A DNA stretch of 40,300 nt from Holophagaceae bacterium (GTDB lineage: Bacteria > Acidobacteriota > Holophagae > Holophagales > Holophagaceae), in the NCBI GenBank assembly GCA_003165415.1, contig PLUC01000116.1, positions 1 to 40,300 of the forward strand, written 5' to 3'. The notes beneath the pieces were generated by a model that did no database searches, had not been told where the DNA came from, and saw only the letters and a list, made by a program, of their open reading frames with translations. Shown in pieces: positions 23,714 through 34,826 of this stretch. The position numbers and the translations under genes are program-made. Positions within the stretch are counted from its first letter, which is position 1, and the number at the start of each line of letters is the position of its first letter.

Positions 23714-24961
23714 ATGGCATTGTTTTCTCGATTTTTCACGTCCGCTGAGCGCAAACCCTTGCCCAGCCTGGAGGAGATCCTCGCGCTCCGGAACCTGCCC
23801 ATGGATCTGCCCGGGCTGGAGCCCCTCAAGGAGGAGTTCAGGCACCTGAGCGCCGAAGAGCGGGTCCAGTGGGGCGACGCGCTCCAGGACCTGGTGGCCC
23901 GCGGCTGGCCGCTCCCTCCGCTCTGGCTGGATGCCCAGTACGACCTTGCCCCGCGGCTGGTGCCGGTGTGGGTGGCGGAGCGGGACGGCTATTTCTTCCG
24001 GCCCTTCGTTGACGGGCTCGCCCTGCGCATGGTGGCCGGCGGCCAGACCCTGCCGGCCGCCTGGCTCACCCTCTGGGGCGTCACCTGGGAGGATGTCCTG
24101 GACCGGAGCCTCGAGCAGCTGCGGGAGCATTCCCGGCAAATCCCCTTCCGGCGCCAGCCCTCGGGCATCTACCGGGGCGAGTTCCCGGACGGCCAGAGCG
24201 CCTCCAGGTTCCTGCTGCCTGAACTCTGGAGCGGCCTGTTCCCGGGCCAGAACACCTTCATCGCCATTCCCGGCGAGGACGAGCTGCTGGTGGCGCCGCA
24301 GGTGCTGCTGCCGCAGCTGGTGGAGGCCATCTCCAAGTCCCTGGCCGGCCCCGCCCCCCGGCTCATGGGCACCATCTATCAGCAGGTGGGGCAGAATTTC
24401 CTCCCCGCCACCCTGCAGGATCCGCACCCCATGGCCCAGCCGCAGCGGGAGCTGAGGCAGGCGGACCTCATCGAGGCCTACAAGGCCCAGGAGGGTTGCT
24501 TCCCGCCCGAGCTGGGCCATCCCGCCCCGGCCGGAGTGGTCAGGACCAAGCAGGGGCGCTCCGTGAGCTACACCACCTGGCAGGAGGGCCGGCCGGCGCT
24601 GCTGCCCGACACCGACCTGATCGGCTTCGTGGCCGCCAACGGACGGCCCCTGGGCATCTACTTCCGCCAGACCCTGCCCCGGATCTCGGAAATCCACGGC
24701 ACTCCAGTGGACATCTGGGGACCCCGGCGGATCCGCTACGAGGCCTTTCCTACCGTCGACCAGCTGGCCCGGCTGGAGTGCTTCGCCACCGGCGAGCAGA
24801 TGACCGACATGTTCGTGGCCGCCGGGCCCGCCAAGCATAGGCCGGTGAACGCCCCCATGCAGGACCTGGCCAGTTCCGGTGCCCGCGCCGCCCAGGCGTC
24901 CAGCCCCGTGCCCGCCCACCTGCGCGGCCTCAGCCTCGGCATGCAGAGCGACGACGACTAG
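23714..24961 (+). CDS. Unknown 415-aa soluble protein (possibly DUF1444-like)
   Basis: I do not recognise it firmly. No signal peptide or membrane helix is present. The middle contains LLPELWSGLFPGQNTFIAIPGEDELLVAPQVLLPQLVEAISKSL, which resembles the FPGQxTFxAIPxxD region of DUF1444/YtpQ-type proteins. This is a weak match made from memory. The C-terminal 40 residues are low-complexity and probably disordered (SSGARAAQASSPVPAHLRGLSLGMQSDDD). The ATG at 23714 has no clear Shine-Dalgarno. It is divergent from moaA (67 bp apart) and convergent with recA, from which it is separated by a family B element. Confidence 0.55.
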   Translation: MALFSRFFTSAERKPLPSLEEILALRNLPMDLPGLEPLKEEFRHLSAEERVQWGDALQDLVARGWPLPPLWLDAQYDLAPRLVPVWVAERDGYFFRPFVDGLALRMVAGGQTLPAAWLTLWGVTWEDVLDRSLEQLREHSRQIPFRRQPSGIYRGEFPDGQSASRFLLPELWSGLFPGQNTFIAIPGEDELLVAPQVLLPQLVEAISKSLAGPAPRLMGTIYQQVGQNFLPATLQDPHPMAQPQRELRQADLIEAYKAQEGCFPPELGHPAPAGVVRTKQGRSVSYTTWQEGRPALLPDTDLIGFVAANGRPLGIYFRQTLPRISEIHGTPVDIWGPRRIRYEAFPTVDQLARLECFATGEQMTDMFVAAGPAKHRPVNAPMQDLASSGARAAQASSPVPAHLRGLSLGMQSDDD

Positions 24962-24970
24962 TCAAGCCGA

Positions 24971-25400
24971 AGCGTCCGTTGTCCCGCCCGTCGCGCCTAC
25001 CTGTTTCGTTCGGGTCCCGTATCGATGCGCCGACCCACCGATGCGTCAGATCCTTGGAACGTGCTCGGCGGCTTCGCCGCCTGCGCGCGATCCAAGGTCT
25101 GACGCTGACCTTCCCCGCCTGAGTTCCAGGTTGCGGTTCAGTGGTGGCAATGACGGCAATGGCGGCAAAAGTGGCGATGGTCTGATCCCATAGGCCCCGG
25201 GTCCCGGAATGGTTGCCACGAATCGTCTTCCAATGACGGGTGACGTATCCAAAAATACCAGGCGGGGAAGGTCTGCGTGAACTCTTGCAGCGCCCGCAGC
25301 GCAGCGAGGACGCTTCAAGAGATTCACGCACCGGTGGGTCGGCGCACTGCTATGGGACCTGTACGAAACGAGAAGGCGCGACGGGCGGAACAACGGACGC
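24971..25400. repeat. Family B long palindromic element, copy B
   Basis: This copy is colinear with 17609-18033 and in the same orientation, with the same terminal inverted repeats, left hairpin, inner GACCTTCCCCGCCTG arms and right hairpin. The left hairpin shows paired changes relative to copy A (CCTTGGA/TCCAAGG versus CTTTGGA/TCCAAAG). The centre differs most: here it is a degenerate 9-bp tandem (GGCAATGAC GGCAATGGC GGCAAAAGT GGCGATGGT). It fills the gap between the convergent gene at 23.7-25.0 kb and recA. Confidence 0.8.
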
Positions 25401-25416
25401 CGCAGGAGCACCAGGC

Positions 25417-26469
25417 CTACACCGGCTTCAGACCTACCTTGGCGCGGATCAGGGTCTCGATCTCATCGGCCAGCTCGGGGTTGTCGCCCAGGAGCTTCTT
25501 CACGTTGTCGGCCCCCTGGCCCAGGCGGGAATCCTTGTAGCTGTACCAGGAGCCGCTCTTCTGGATGATCTCCAGCTGGGTGCCCAGTTCCACCAGCTCG
25601 CCCAGGCGGCTGATGCCTTCGCCATACAGGATGTCGAAGGTGGCCACCTTCAGCGGGGGCGCGACCTTGTTCTTCACCACCTTCACCTTGGTCTTCTTGC
25701 CCACCACCGAGGAATCCTCGTCCTTGGCCGCCACGAGGGGATCGCCGGTGTTGCCCTTGATGCTCTGGATGCTGCGCACGTCCAGCCGGACCGAGGCGTA
25801 GAACTTGAGGGCGTTGCCGCCGCTGGTGGTTTCGGGATTGCCGAACATCACGCCGATCTTCATGCGGATCTGGTTGATGAAAACGACGCAGGTGTTGGTC
25901 TTGCTGATGGTGGCGGTCATCTTGCGCAGGGCCTGGCTCATGAGCCTGGCTTGCAGCCCCACCTGCATCTCGCCCATCTCCCCGTCGATCTCCGCCTTGG
26001 GCACCAGGGCGGCCACGGAATCGATGACGATGATGTCCAGGGCGCCGCTGCGCACGAGCTGGTCGCAGATCTCCAGGGCCTGCTCGCCGCTGTCCGGCTG
26101 GCTGATGAAGAGGTTGTCGATGTCCACCCCGAGCTTCTTGGCGTATTCGGGATCCAGGGCGTGCTCGGCGTCGATATAGGCGGCCAGGCCGCCCTTCTTC
26201 TGGGCCTGGGCCACCATGTGCAGGGCGAGGGTGGTCTTGCCGCTGGCCTCGGGGCCGTAGACTTCCACCACCCGGCCCTTGGGCACGCCGCCCACGCCCA
26301 GGGCGGAATCCAGGGAGATGGAGCCGGTGGAGATCACTTCGATCCCGTCCACGCACAGCTGCTCGCCCAGCTTCATGATCGAGCCCTTGCCGAAGGCCCG
26401 CTCGATGTCGGCCAGGGTCCGGTTCAAGACTTTCAGACGATCATCCTGTTCGTTGGTGGTGGCGGCCAT
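25417..26469 (-). CDS. recA: Recombinase RecA
   Basis: RecA polymerises on single-stranded DNA for strand exchange and SOS co-protease activity. The 350-residue sequence is canonical: the N-terminal [28 protein letters not shown], Walker [14 protein letters not shown], the FIDAEHALD-type segment ([23 protein letters not shown]), Walker B region [15 protein letters not shown], and L1/L2 loops including [28 protein letters not shown]. The start is MAATTNEQ at 26469 with GGAG upstream; the track ORF adds 64 unrelated residues. I could not confirm a LexA box upstream. An adjacent palindrome at 26589-26600 is noted separately. It is divergent from the hybrid kinase. Confidence 0.98.
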   Translation of the reverse strand: MAATTNEQDDRLKVLNRTLADIERAFGKGSIMKLGEQLCVDGIEVISTGSISLDSALGVGGVPKGRVVEVYGPEASGKTTLALHMVAQAQKKGGLAAYIDAEHALDPEYAKKLGVDIDNLFISQPDSGEQALEICDQLVRSGALDIIVIDSVAALVPKAEIDGEMGEMQVGLQARLMSQALRKMTATISKTNTCVVFINQIRMKIGVMFGNPETTSGGNALKFYASVRLDVRSIQSIKGNTGDPLVAAKDEDSSVVGKKTKVKVVKNKVAPPLKVATFDILYGEGISRLGELVELGTQLEIIQKSGSWYSYKDSRLGQGADNVKKLLGDNPELADEIETLIRAKVGLKPV

Positions 26470-26588
26470 GGGAACTCCGGAGGGCGAAAAGGGGGGAATG
26501 CGACTGATGCCTGTGGGGGCAGTTCCAAGGATGAGGTCAAAAAGCGAAAAAAACAAGAAACATTTTTTGCCGCTGACGATGGCCGGTA

Positions 26589-26600
26589 CCCCGTTCGGGG
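26589..26600. promoter_or_regulatory. CCCCGTTCGGGG palindrome between recA and the hybrid kinase
   Basis: A 12-bp inverted repeat (CCCCG-TT-CGGGG) lies in the divergent promoter region, about 120 bases before recA and 60 before the kinase. It could be an operator for either gene. It does not match the known GAAC-N4-GTTC or CTGT-N8-ACAG SOS boxes. Confidence 0.3.
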
Positions 26601-26659
26601 CCACCGCCCGATAGTATGGAAGCAATCCGCTCCCCTGCGCAGAAAGCCTCCCAACCGCC

Positions 26660-29182
<2,523 letters not shown>

Positions 29183-29208
29183 TAGACTGAAGCCATACGC
29201 AGGAACCC

Positions 29209-30375
29209 ATGTCGCCCGAACCTCGCATCGTCGAAGACGACCTCAACATCCGGATCATCCTCCAGCGCCTGTGCCTGGCGGGGATGAAGGTGTCCCTGGC
29301 CGTGCGGGACCTGGGTTCGCCGTTCCAGATCCTGGCCCAGGAGGCTGAGCGCATCCTGGTCTCCATGCCGGTCCCGGAGCTGGTGTCCTGGGGCCTGGCC
29401 GCCGACGAAAAGGTCACCCTGAGCTTCGAGGACCGGAGCTTCAAGTACGAATCGGTGGTGGTCTTCAAGGGCTCCGCGGAGTGGGAGGGGATCCGCTGCG
29501 CCGGCTTCTCCGTGCCCCGGGTGCTGAGGCGGGCGGACGAGTTCCGGCTGGCGCAGTTCACCCCGGACACCGCCCCGAAGGTGACCTTCACCAACAGCCG
29601 CACCACGCTCCTGGACGGGCAGATCAAGGGCCTGGGCCGCGACGGGTTCGAGATGGTCATGCAGGATTCCACCCGGAAGATCCAGGAGGTGCTCCGGGTG
29701 GGGGAGGAGTCCATCCTGGACCTGGCCCTGGAGGACAACCTGCGCATCACCACCCATGCCCGGGTCGCCTATTTCGGCGCGGACTACGTGGGCATGCAGT
29801 TCACCGAGCGGGTGGAGCGCACCGCCCTGGACCAGTACCGGAACTGGCTGGACGGGCAGGAGCGGCTCCAGGCCCAGCGGGACCGGGAGAGCTTCGAATC
29901 CGGCGGCGGCCGCCAGGCCCAGAAGGATGCCCAGGGCGTGGCGCTGCCCCAGGTGCGGGTCTGGGTGGACCGGGATCCCGCCATCCTCATCCTGACCGAA
30001 CGCGAGGATTTCGCCCGGCGCATGGCCGAGGGCCTGGGCCGGAAGTTCGGGATCCTCAGCCTGGACTACATCAAGGGCAGCCTGAAGTCCTTCCTCCTCC
30101 CCCAGGAAGGCGCGGAAGGCTGGGGCAAGGCGAGGATGATCGTCATCCACAACCACCTCCGCCTGGTCAGCCCGCTGGAACTGTCCCGGCAGGTGGTGGA
30201 GCATGAGAAGTGCCCGCTCCCGGTCCTGCTCGCCGGCACCGACGAGGACGTGGACCTCAAGCGCAACCGGGCCATGGCCGCGGGCGCGGTGGACTACGTG
30301 CCGGTGGAGCCGTTCAGGATCCTGTCGGTGCTGCGCAAACTGGACGAGACCCTCAAGCTGTTCGACGGCTGCTAA
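29209..30375 (+). CDS. PilZ-type protein with C-terminal receiver-like domain
   Basis: The 388 residues appear to form three parts. The first 95 resemble a YcgR-type N-terminal beta barrel. A PilZ-like region follows (about 95-215, EWEGIRCAGFSVPRVLRRADEFRLAQF...VAYFGADYVGMQFTE), where RRADEFR stands in for the c-di-GMP-binding RxxxR. The C-terminal 130 residues look like a receiver (PAILILTEREDFARRMAEGLGRKFGILSLD...MIVIHNHL...PVLLAGTDEDVDLKRNRAMAAGAVDYVPVEPF), but the acceptor Asp position is occupied by His/Asn. It may sense c-di-GMP and pass the signal by protein contact. Position 26 bp after the hybrid kinase suggests a shared pathway. Its stop overlaps that of the convergent glycosyltransferase (CTAA). 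Confidence 0.65.
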   Translation: MSPEPRIVEDDLNIRIILQRLCLAGMKVSLAVRDLGSPFQILAQEAERILVSMPVPELVSWGLAADEKVTLSFEDRSFKYESVVVFKGSAEWEGIRCAGFSVPRVLRRADEFRLAQFTPDTAPKVTFTNSRTTLLDGQIKGLGRDGFEMVMQDSTRKIQEVLRVGEESILDLALEDNLRITTHARVAYFGADYVGMQFTERVERTALDQYRNWLDGQERLQAQRDRESFESGGGRQAQKDAQGVALPQVRVWVDRDPAILILTEREDFARRMAEGLGRKFGILSLDYIKGSLKSFLLPQEGAEGWGKARMIVIHNHLRLVSPLELSRQVVEHEKCPLPVLLAGTDEDVDLKRNRAMAAGAVDYVPVEPFRILSVLRKLDETLKLFDGC

Positions 30376-31532
30376 AGCTTCACGTCCCTGCCCCGCCAGT
30401 GGTTGACCCCGCGCACCCGGTCGCCGAAGGCCAGCAGGATCGCCGCGGCCACCAGCACGCCGCTGAGCGGCCACAGGGCCCAGGCCGGATCCACGGCGCG
30501 GCCGGTGTAGCGCTGGTCGACCTCGGCCAGCAGGGGCGGCACCAGCAGCCAGAGCAGGAGGCCCAGCCCGGGGTGCCCGGTCATGGCCACCAGGACGCAG
30601 CCCAGGGTCCCCAGCAGGATCAACGCCGCCAGGACGGGGGCCAGGGGAAAGAAGTAGGGGAAGGACAGCAGGTTCTTGCGGCTGCCCTGGATGATGCTCC
30701 AGCAGCCGTGGTACATCCGGATGTGCAGGCCCGGGCCGCCCAGGGCCACTCGGTTGCCGTAGCCTGCGGCCTTGACCCGGTGGGCGAGCATCATGTCGTC
30801 CACGGCTTCCATGGGCGCGCCCGCATGTCCGCCCACGGCGTCGTAGGCCACGCGCCGCACAAGGATGAAGCTGCCCACCCCGCAGCAGCACCGGCTATGG
30901 GGATCGGCCACCCGCAGCGGCGGCACCAGCCAGAGGAAGAACATGTTCGCCACCGGCAAGTACAGGCGCTCCACCCAGGCCCCGGTGTCGAGCGCCGGAA
31001 GCAGGGTGAAGAGGTCCGCGGGGTGCTCCTCCAGGAAGGCGAAGGCCAGGCGCAGCAGATCCGGGGCGGCCAGGGCATCGGCGTCGGCGAACAGCAGCCA
31101 GTCCGCCGCCAGCGCTTCCGGCTGACGGGACGCGAGATCCAGGGCGTGGTTCTTGCCCAGCCAGCCCCGGGGAAGCCGGTCGTTGCGCAGCACCCGCAGC
31201 CGGCCCGGATGGGTTCCGGCCCGCTGGGCGAGGATGGCCGGGGTCCGGTCGGTGGACCCGTCGTCCACCACCACGATGCGCAGGTCCGGGTAGTCCTGGG
31301 CCAGCCAGGAATCCAGGGCCGGGCCCAGTTCCCGCTCCTCGTTCCGGGCAGGGATGCAGAGCGTCACCGGCGGCAGCGGCGCGGTCCCGGCGGTCCCGGG
31401 CAGCCCGGGGAGATCCCGGAGCCTGGCCCGGGTGACCCAGGCCTCCAGGACCCACAGGGCGAAGAGGGGCACGGGAAGCCAGTCGGACCACGGCCAGGGG
31501 AGATGCCAAATTGGGCTCGGGTGGATGAACAT
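30372..31532 (-). CDS. Membrane family 2 glycosyltransferase (HpnB-like)
   Basis: This GT2 enzyme transfers a sugar from a nucleotide donor to a membrane-bound acceptor. The N-terminus has one helix (WLPVPLFALWVLEAWV), then the GT-A domain with PVTLCIPARNEERELGPALDSWLAQDYPDLRIVVVDDGSTDRT and the LLFADADA metal motif. The acceptor side has MEAVDDMMLAHRVKAAGYG and the C-terminus three to four helices. Layout and length (386 aa) fit the hopene-associated HpnB group or ceramide glucosyltransferase-like enzymes. I start at MFIHPSP (31532); the 683-aa track ORF is an overextension through the antisense of the antiporter gene. The HpnN-like transporter elsewhere in the window is compatible with hopanoid metabolism, but that is inference. 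Confidence 0.82.
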   Translation of the reverse strand: MFIHPSPIWHLPWPWSDWLPVPLFALWVLEAWVTRARLRDLPGLPGTAGTAPLPPVTLCIPARNEERELGPALDSWLAQDYPDLRIVVVDDGSTDRTPAILAQRAGTHPGRLRVLRNDRLPRGWLGKNHALDLASRQPEALAADWLLFADADALAAPDLLRLAFAFLEEHPADLFTLLPALDTGAWVERLYLPVANMFFLWLVPPLRVADPHSRCCCGVGSFILVRRVAYDAVGGHAGAPMEAVDDMMLAHRVKAAGYGNRVALGGPGLHIRMYHGCWSIIQGSRKNLLSFPYFFPLAPVLAALILLGTLGCVLVAMTGHPGLGLLLWLLVPPLLAEVDQRYTGRAVDPAWALWPLSGVLVAAAILLAFGDRVRGVNHWRGRDVKL

Positions 31533-31564
31533 ACAGGTATTCTGATGGCCCGCGGGGTTCTGGG

Positions 31565-31576
31565 AATCAATTGATT
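31565..31576. promoter_or_regulatory. AATCAATTGATT palindrome in the divergent promoter region
   Basis: This perfect 12-bp palindrome lies between the divergent glycosyltransferase and antiporter starts, in a 63-bp spacer that must hold both promoters. Symmetry and position suggest an operator that could act on both genes. Confidence 0.4.
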
Positions 31577-31595
31577 TTTCACACAAGGAGTCCGT

Positions 31596-32846
31596 TTGTT
31601 GGCCGCTGCCTTCAGTTCCGAGCCCATGGGCGCCACCCTGGCCCTGCTGGCCCTGCTGTGGCTGGTGGCCAAGCTGGGCGGCGAGCTGGCGCTCCGGCTG
31701 AATTTTCCGGCGGTGGCCGGCGAGCTGGCGGCCGGAATGGCGCTGGGGGCCCTGGCCCGCCACTATCCCTGGTTCCCCGCGGTGGCCGGCGACCCGCGGC
31801 TGGTGCTCCTGGGCAACCTGGGGATCGTGGTGCTGATGTTCGCGGTGGGTCTGGAATCCACCGTGCCGCAGATGGTGCGCGTGGGCCTGTCCGCCTTCCG
31901 GGTGGCCCTGCTGGGGGTGGCCGCGCCCATGGCCGCGGGGCTGCTGGCTGCCTTCCTGCTGCTGCCCGGGGGCACCCCGCTGCTGGCGGACCTGTTCATC
32001 GGCGCCTGCCTTTCCGCCACCTCCATCGGCATCTCCGCCCAGGTGCTCCGGCAATACGGCGCGGCCAAGTCCCGGGAGGGGCGGGTCATCGTCGGGGCCG
32101 CGGTGATCGACGATGTCATGGGCCTGCTGGTGCTGGGAGGCATCTCCGGCGCGGTGGCCGCCCAGGGCGGCGGCGCCGCCATGGGCTGGGGCCGACTGGC
32201 CGGAAGCCTGGCCCTGGCCCTGGGCTTCCTGGCGGTGGCCCTCACCCTGGGCCGGCGGGTCACCCCGCACCTGTTCCGTCTGGCCAACCGTTTCCGCAGC
32301 CAGCAGATCCTGCTCCCGGTGGCCCTGGCCTTCGCCTTCTTCCTGGCCTGGCTGGGCCACCTGGCCGGGCTGGCGGTCATCGTCGGCGCCTACGCCGCCG
32401 GCCTCATCCTGGAACCGGCCCACGTCCAGATCCTCGAGGAGCGGGAACTCTGCCGCCTGGAGCAGCTGGTGCAGCCCCTGGTGGTGGTGCTCTCGCCCCT
32501 GTTCTTCGTGCTCATGGGGGCGGGCATCGACCCCGGCGCCCTGCTCGACCTGCGCATCCTGGGCTTCACCCTGGCGCTCACCATCCTGGGCATCGCCGGC
32601 AAGCTGGCGTCAGGGCTCGCCGCGGGGCGGGACCTGAGGTGGGAGCTGGTGGGCTGGGGCATGGTCCCCCGGGGAGAGGTGGGTCTCATCTTCGTGGCGG
32701 CCGGCAGCCAGCTTCAGCTCGACGGCCAGCCGCTGTTCTCCGCCGGGATCCAGGCCGGGATCGTGGGCGCCCTGCTGCTCACCACCGTCGCCGGCCCCCT
32801 GGGCCTGGGCCGGGCGCTGCGCCGGGGCGGGGCGAAGGCCGGCTAG
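31596..32846 (+). CDS. CPA2-family cation:proton antiporter
   Basis: A 416-residue integral membrane protein of the Na+/H+ exchanger superfamily (KefB/NapA type). It has about 12 hydrophobic segments, the family's GLE segment in MFAVGLESTVPQM, LSATSIGISAQVLRQYG, and the paired acids GAAVIDDVMGLLVL that bind the ion. There is no cytosolic RCK/TrkA domain, so it ends soon after the last helix. The start is TTG 31596 with a strong AAGGAG five bases upstream. The ion (Na+ or K+) is not determinable by eye. It converges on the EnvC-like gene, with a single base between the stop codons. Confidence 0.9.
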   Translation: MLAAAFSSEPMGATLALLALLWLVAKLGGELALRLNFPAVAGELAAGMALGALARHYPWFPAVAGDPRLVLLGNLGIVVLMFAVGLESTVPQMVRVGLSAFRVALLGVAAPMAAGLLAAFLLLPGGTPLLADLFIGACLSATSIGISAQVLRQYGAAKSREGRVIVGAAVIDDVMGLLVLGGISGAVAAQGGGAAMGWGRLAGSLALALGFLAVALTLGRRVTPHLFRLANRFRSQQILLPVALAFAFFLAWLGHLAGLAVIVGAYAAGLILEPAHVQILEERELCRLEQLVQPLVVVLSPLFFVLMGAGIDPGALLDLRILGFTLALTILGIAGKLASGLAAGRDLRWELVGWGMVPRGEVGLIFVAAGSQLQLDGQPLFSAGIQAGIVGALLLTTVAGPLGLGRALRRGGAKAG

Positions 32847-32847
32847 A

Positions 32848-34014
32848 CTATCTGTAGTGCACCTTCAGCCACTTGTTGGGGTCCTGGGGCTGGGTGAGGT
32901 GGCGGATCTCGAAGCCCAGGCGGGGGCCGTCCAAGGTCGCGCCCACGGAGCCCACCGGCTCGCCCTGCTTGAGGATCTGGCCCTTGGCCACCGACAGGGC
33001 CTCCAGGTGGGTGTACAGGCTGAAATAGCCGCCGCCGTGGTCCAGGATCACCATGGGCCCGAAACTCTGGTAGAGATCGGCGTAGACCACCTTGCCGTCG
33101 GCCACGGCCTGCACCGGGGCGCCCTGGTCCGCGGTGATGAGCAGGCCGCTCTGCATGGTCTTGGTCTTGAACAGGGGGTGCAGGTGCTCGCCGAAGCCCT
33201 GGACCAGGGTGCCCGGAGTGGGCTGGGGCAGCTCCCCGTGCAGGGCGGCGAAGGCGCTGGACGCCTCGTAGGCGTCGCCCCTGGGCCTGCCCAGGAGCTG
33301 GGTGAGCATCCGCTCGAGCTGCAGCGCCTCCTCGGCCAGCTCGGCCTGGATTTCCTTCTGCCGGCTCTCGTCCTGCTTGAGGCCGTCCAGGAATTGCTGC
33401 AGGCGCTCCTCGTGCTGCTGGAGGCTGGCCTGGGCCTGGGTGGAGAGCTGCTCGTCCGCGGTCAGGCGCTGCATGGCCGCCTGCAGATCCTGCTCGCGCC
33501 TGGCCAGGTCGCTCTGCAGGGTCTGGATCTGGTCCAGCCGCCTGCGCTCCTGGTTCCTCAGGTAGGCTTGGTAGCGGCCGTCCACCACGAACTCCTCGAA
33601 GCTGGACAGGCCGGAGAGGAAGCTCAGGTCGCCCAGCGGCCCCTTGGCCTGCATCCACCGCACCTGCTTGCGCAGTTCGCCGCGGAGGGTGGCGATTTCC
33701 GCCAGGATCTCCTGCTTCCGGGCGGTGATGGCCGCCACCTCCCCCTGGGCCTGGTCGCGCTTCAGCCGGGCGGCTTCCGCCTGGGCGCGCATGCGGTCGG
33801 CGTCCAGCAGGGTGGCCTGGAGCTCGACCAGGACGCCCTTGCGGCGCTTCTTCAGGTCCTCCACCTGCGCGTCCACGGTGGCCAGCCGGGCCTGGACCTC
33901 GTCCAGGCGGCGCTTGACCTGGGCCGGGTCCGGCCTGGCCGGGGCAGGGGCGGGGGGCTGCTGGGCCAGGAGGCCCAGGCAGGCTCCCAGCAGGAGGATC
34001 CGGGCTGGTTTCAA
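32848..34014 (-). CDS. envC: EnvC-like murein hydrolase activator (degenerate M23 domain)
   Basis: EnvC-type proteins are periplasmic and activate septal amidases. The 388 residues have a signal peptide (ARILLLGACLGLLAQQPPAPA), a long coiled coil (about 30-255, VKRRLDEVQARLATVDAQVEDLKKRR...) and a C-terminal LytM/M23 domain (about 275-388). The M23 metal ligands are lost: HxGxD reads QSGLLI and the HLHFE motif reads RLGFEI, while YTHL is kept. This fits a non-catalytic activator like E. coli EnvC. The start is TTG 34014, overlapping the upstream stop (TTGA). The upstream partner is a membrane protein, not the expected FtsX. Confidence 0.85.
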   Translation of the reverse strand: MKPARILLLGACLGLLAQQPPAPAPARPDPAQVKRRLDEVQARLATVDAQVEDLKKRRKGVLVELQATLLDADRMRAQAEAARLKRDQAQGEVAAITARKQEILAEIATLRGELRKQVRWMQAKGPLGDLSFLSGLSSFEEFVVDGRYQAYLRNQERRRLDQIQTLQSDLARREQDLQAAMQRLTADEQLSTQAQASLQQHEERLQQFLDGLKQDESRQKEIQAELAEEALQLERMLTQLLGRPRGDAYEASSAFAALHGELPQPTPGTLVQGFGEHLHPLFKTKTMQSGLLITADQGAPVQAVADGKVVYADLYQSFGPMVILDHGGGYFSLYTHLEALSVAKGQILKQGEPVGSVGATLDGPRLGFEIRHLTQPQDPNKWLKVHYR

Positions 34015-34757
34015 GCCCGGCTCCGCTTGGCGGCCTTGGCCGGGAGCAGCAGCAGGAGGGCGGCCAGGACCAGCGGGACGCCCAGGCTCAGGGGCAGGGC
34101 CGTCCAGGCCAGGGGATCCGAGGGCAGCTGGCCGCTGGGGAGGGCCTTGCCGAGCATGGCCATGGTCTTGACGATTCCCTTGGGCACGTCCAGGTCGCCC
34201 AGGAACTCGCCGCCCCAGGCCATGATCCGTCCCACTTCGGCCAGCCCGTAGGCCAGCAGCACGGCCAGCCCGCGGTTGGACCTGAGCAGCAGGCCTAGGG
34301 CGGCGGCCCACAGCAGCAGCTGTAGCCCGAGCACCACGGCGTTCATGTCGGCCAGCATGATCTGCGGCGCGAACGGGTTGCCCAGGAGCCGGTAGCTGGC
34401 GGCGAGGACCGGCAGCAGCAGGAGCTGGCCCAGGAACAGGCCGTGGATGAAGGCGAGGGCGGTGCCGGCCACCAGCCCCTGGTAGCGCTCGCCCCGCCCT
34501 CCCGCCGCCAGCCATTCGCCCAGGGGGATGAAGCCGCCCAGGAGGATCACGGCCGGCACCACGCTGTAGATGAACCGGCCCAGGTTCTGGATGACGTAGG
34601 GCTTGGGGTCCTCGAAGCCCAGCGGGATCCCGGCTCCGAACACCATGAGCTGGGTGCCGCCCTCGCCGAGCTGGACGCTGGCCAGCACCAGGCCGGCCAG
34701 CAGAAGGCAGATGCCGGCCCAGACCATGCGCAGTTTGGAACTCCCGAAACGATCCAT
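34011..34757 (-). CDS. Multi-pass membrane protein of unknown function
   Basis: I do not recognise the family. The 248 residues hold about six hydrophobic segments (VWAGICLLLAGLVLASV, IYSVVPAVILLGGFIPLGEWL, GTALAFIHGLFLGQLLLLPVLAA, VVLGLQLLLWAAALGLLL, GLAVLLAYGLAEVGRIMA, ALPLSLGVPLVLAALLLLLPA) and a basic C-terminus. The sequence does not look like FtsX. Start is ATG 34757 with GGGGAG upstream. It is translationally coupled to the EnvC-like gene by a TTGA overlap, so it may work at the envelope with it, which is inference. Confidence 0.7.
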   Translation of the reverse strand: MDRFGSSKLRMVWAGICLLLAGLVLASVQLGEGGTQLMVFGAGIPLGFEDPKPYVIQNLGRFIYSVVPAVILLGGFIPLGEWLAAGGRGERYQGLVAGTALAFIHGLFLGQLLLLPVLAASYRLLGNPFAPQIMLADMNAVVLGLQLLLWAAALGLLLRSNRGLAVLLAYGLAEVGRIMAWGGEFLGDLDVPKGIVKTMAMLGKALPSGQLPSDPLAWTALPLSLGVPLVLAALLLLLPAKAAKRSRA

Positions 34758-34826
34758 CTCGACTCCCCAAGGTTGCAGTAAGAGTTTAAGCTGCAACCCG
34801 GCCGGTTCGGAGGGTAAGGTTGTTCC

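Noticed and set aside
26470-26659. LexA/SOS box upstream of recA
   Set aside because: No GAAC-N4-GTTC or CTGT-N8-ACAG match is visible; CCCCGTTCGGGG is listed only as an unassigned palindrome.
31533-32423. N-terminal extension of the glycosyltransferase ORF
   Set aside because: The extension is antisense to the antiporter gene and has shadow composition; the GT2 protein starts naturally at MFIHPSP.
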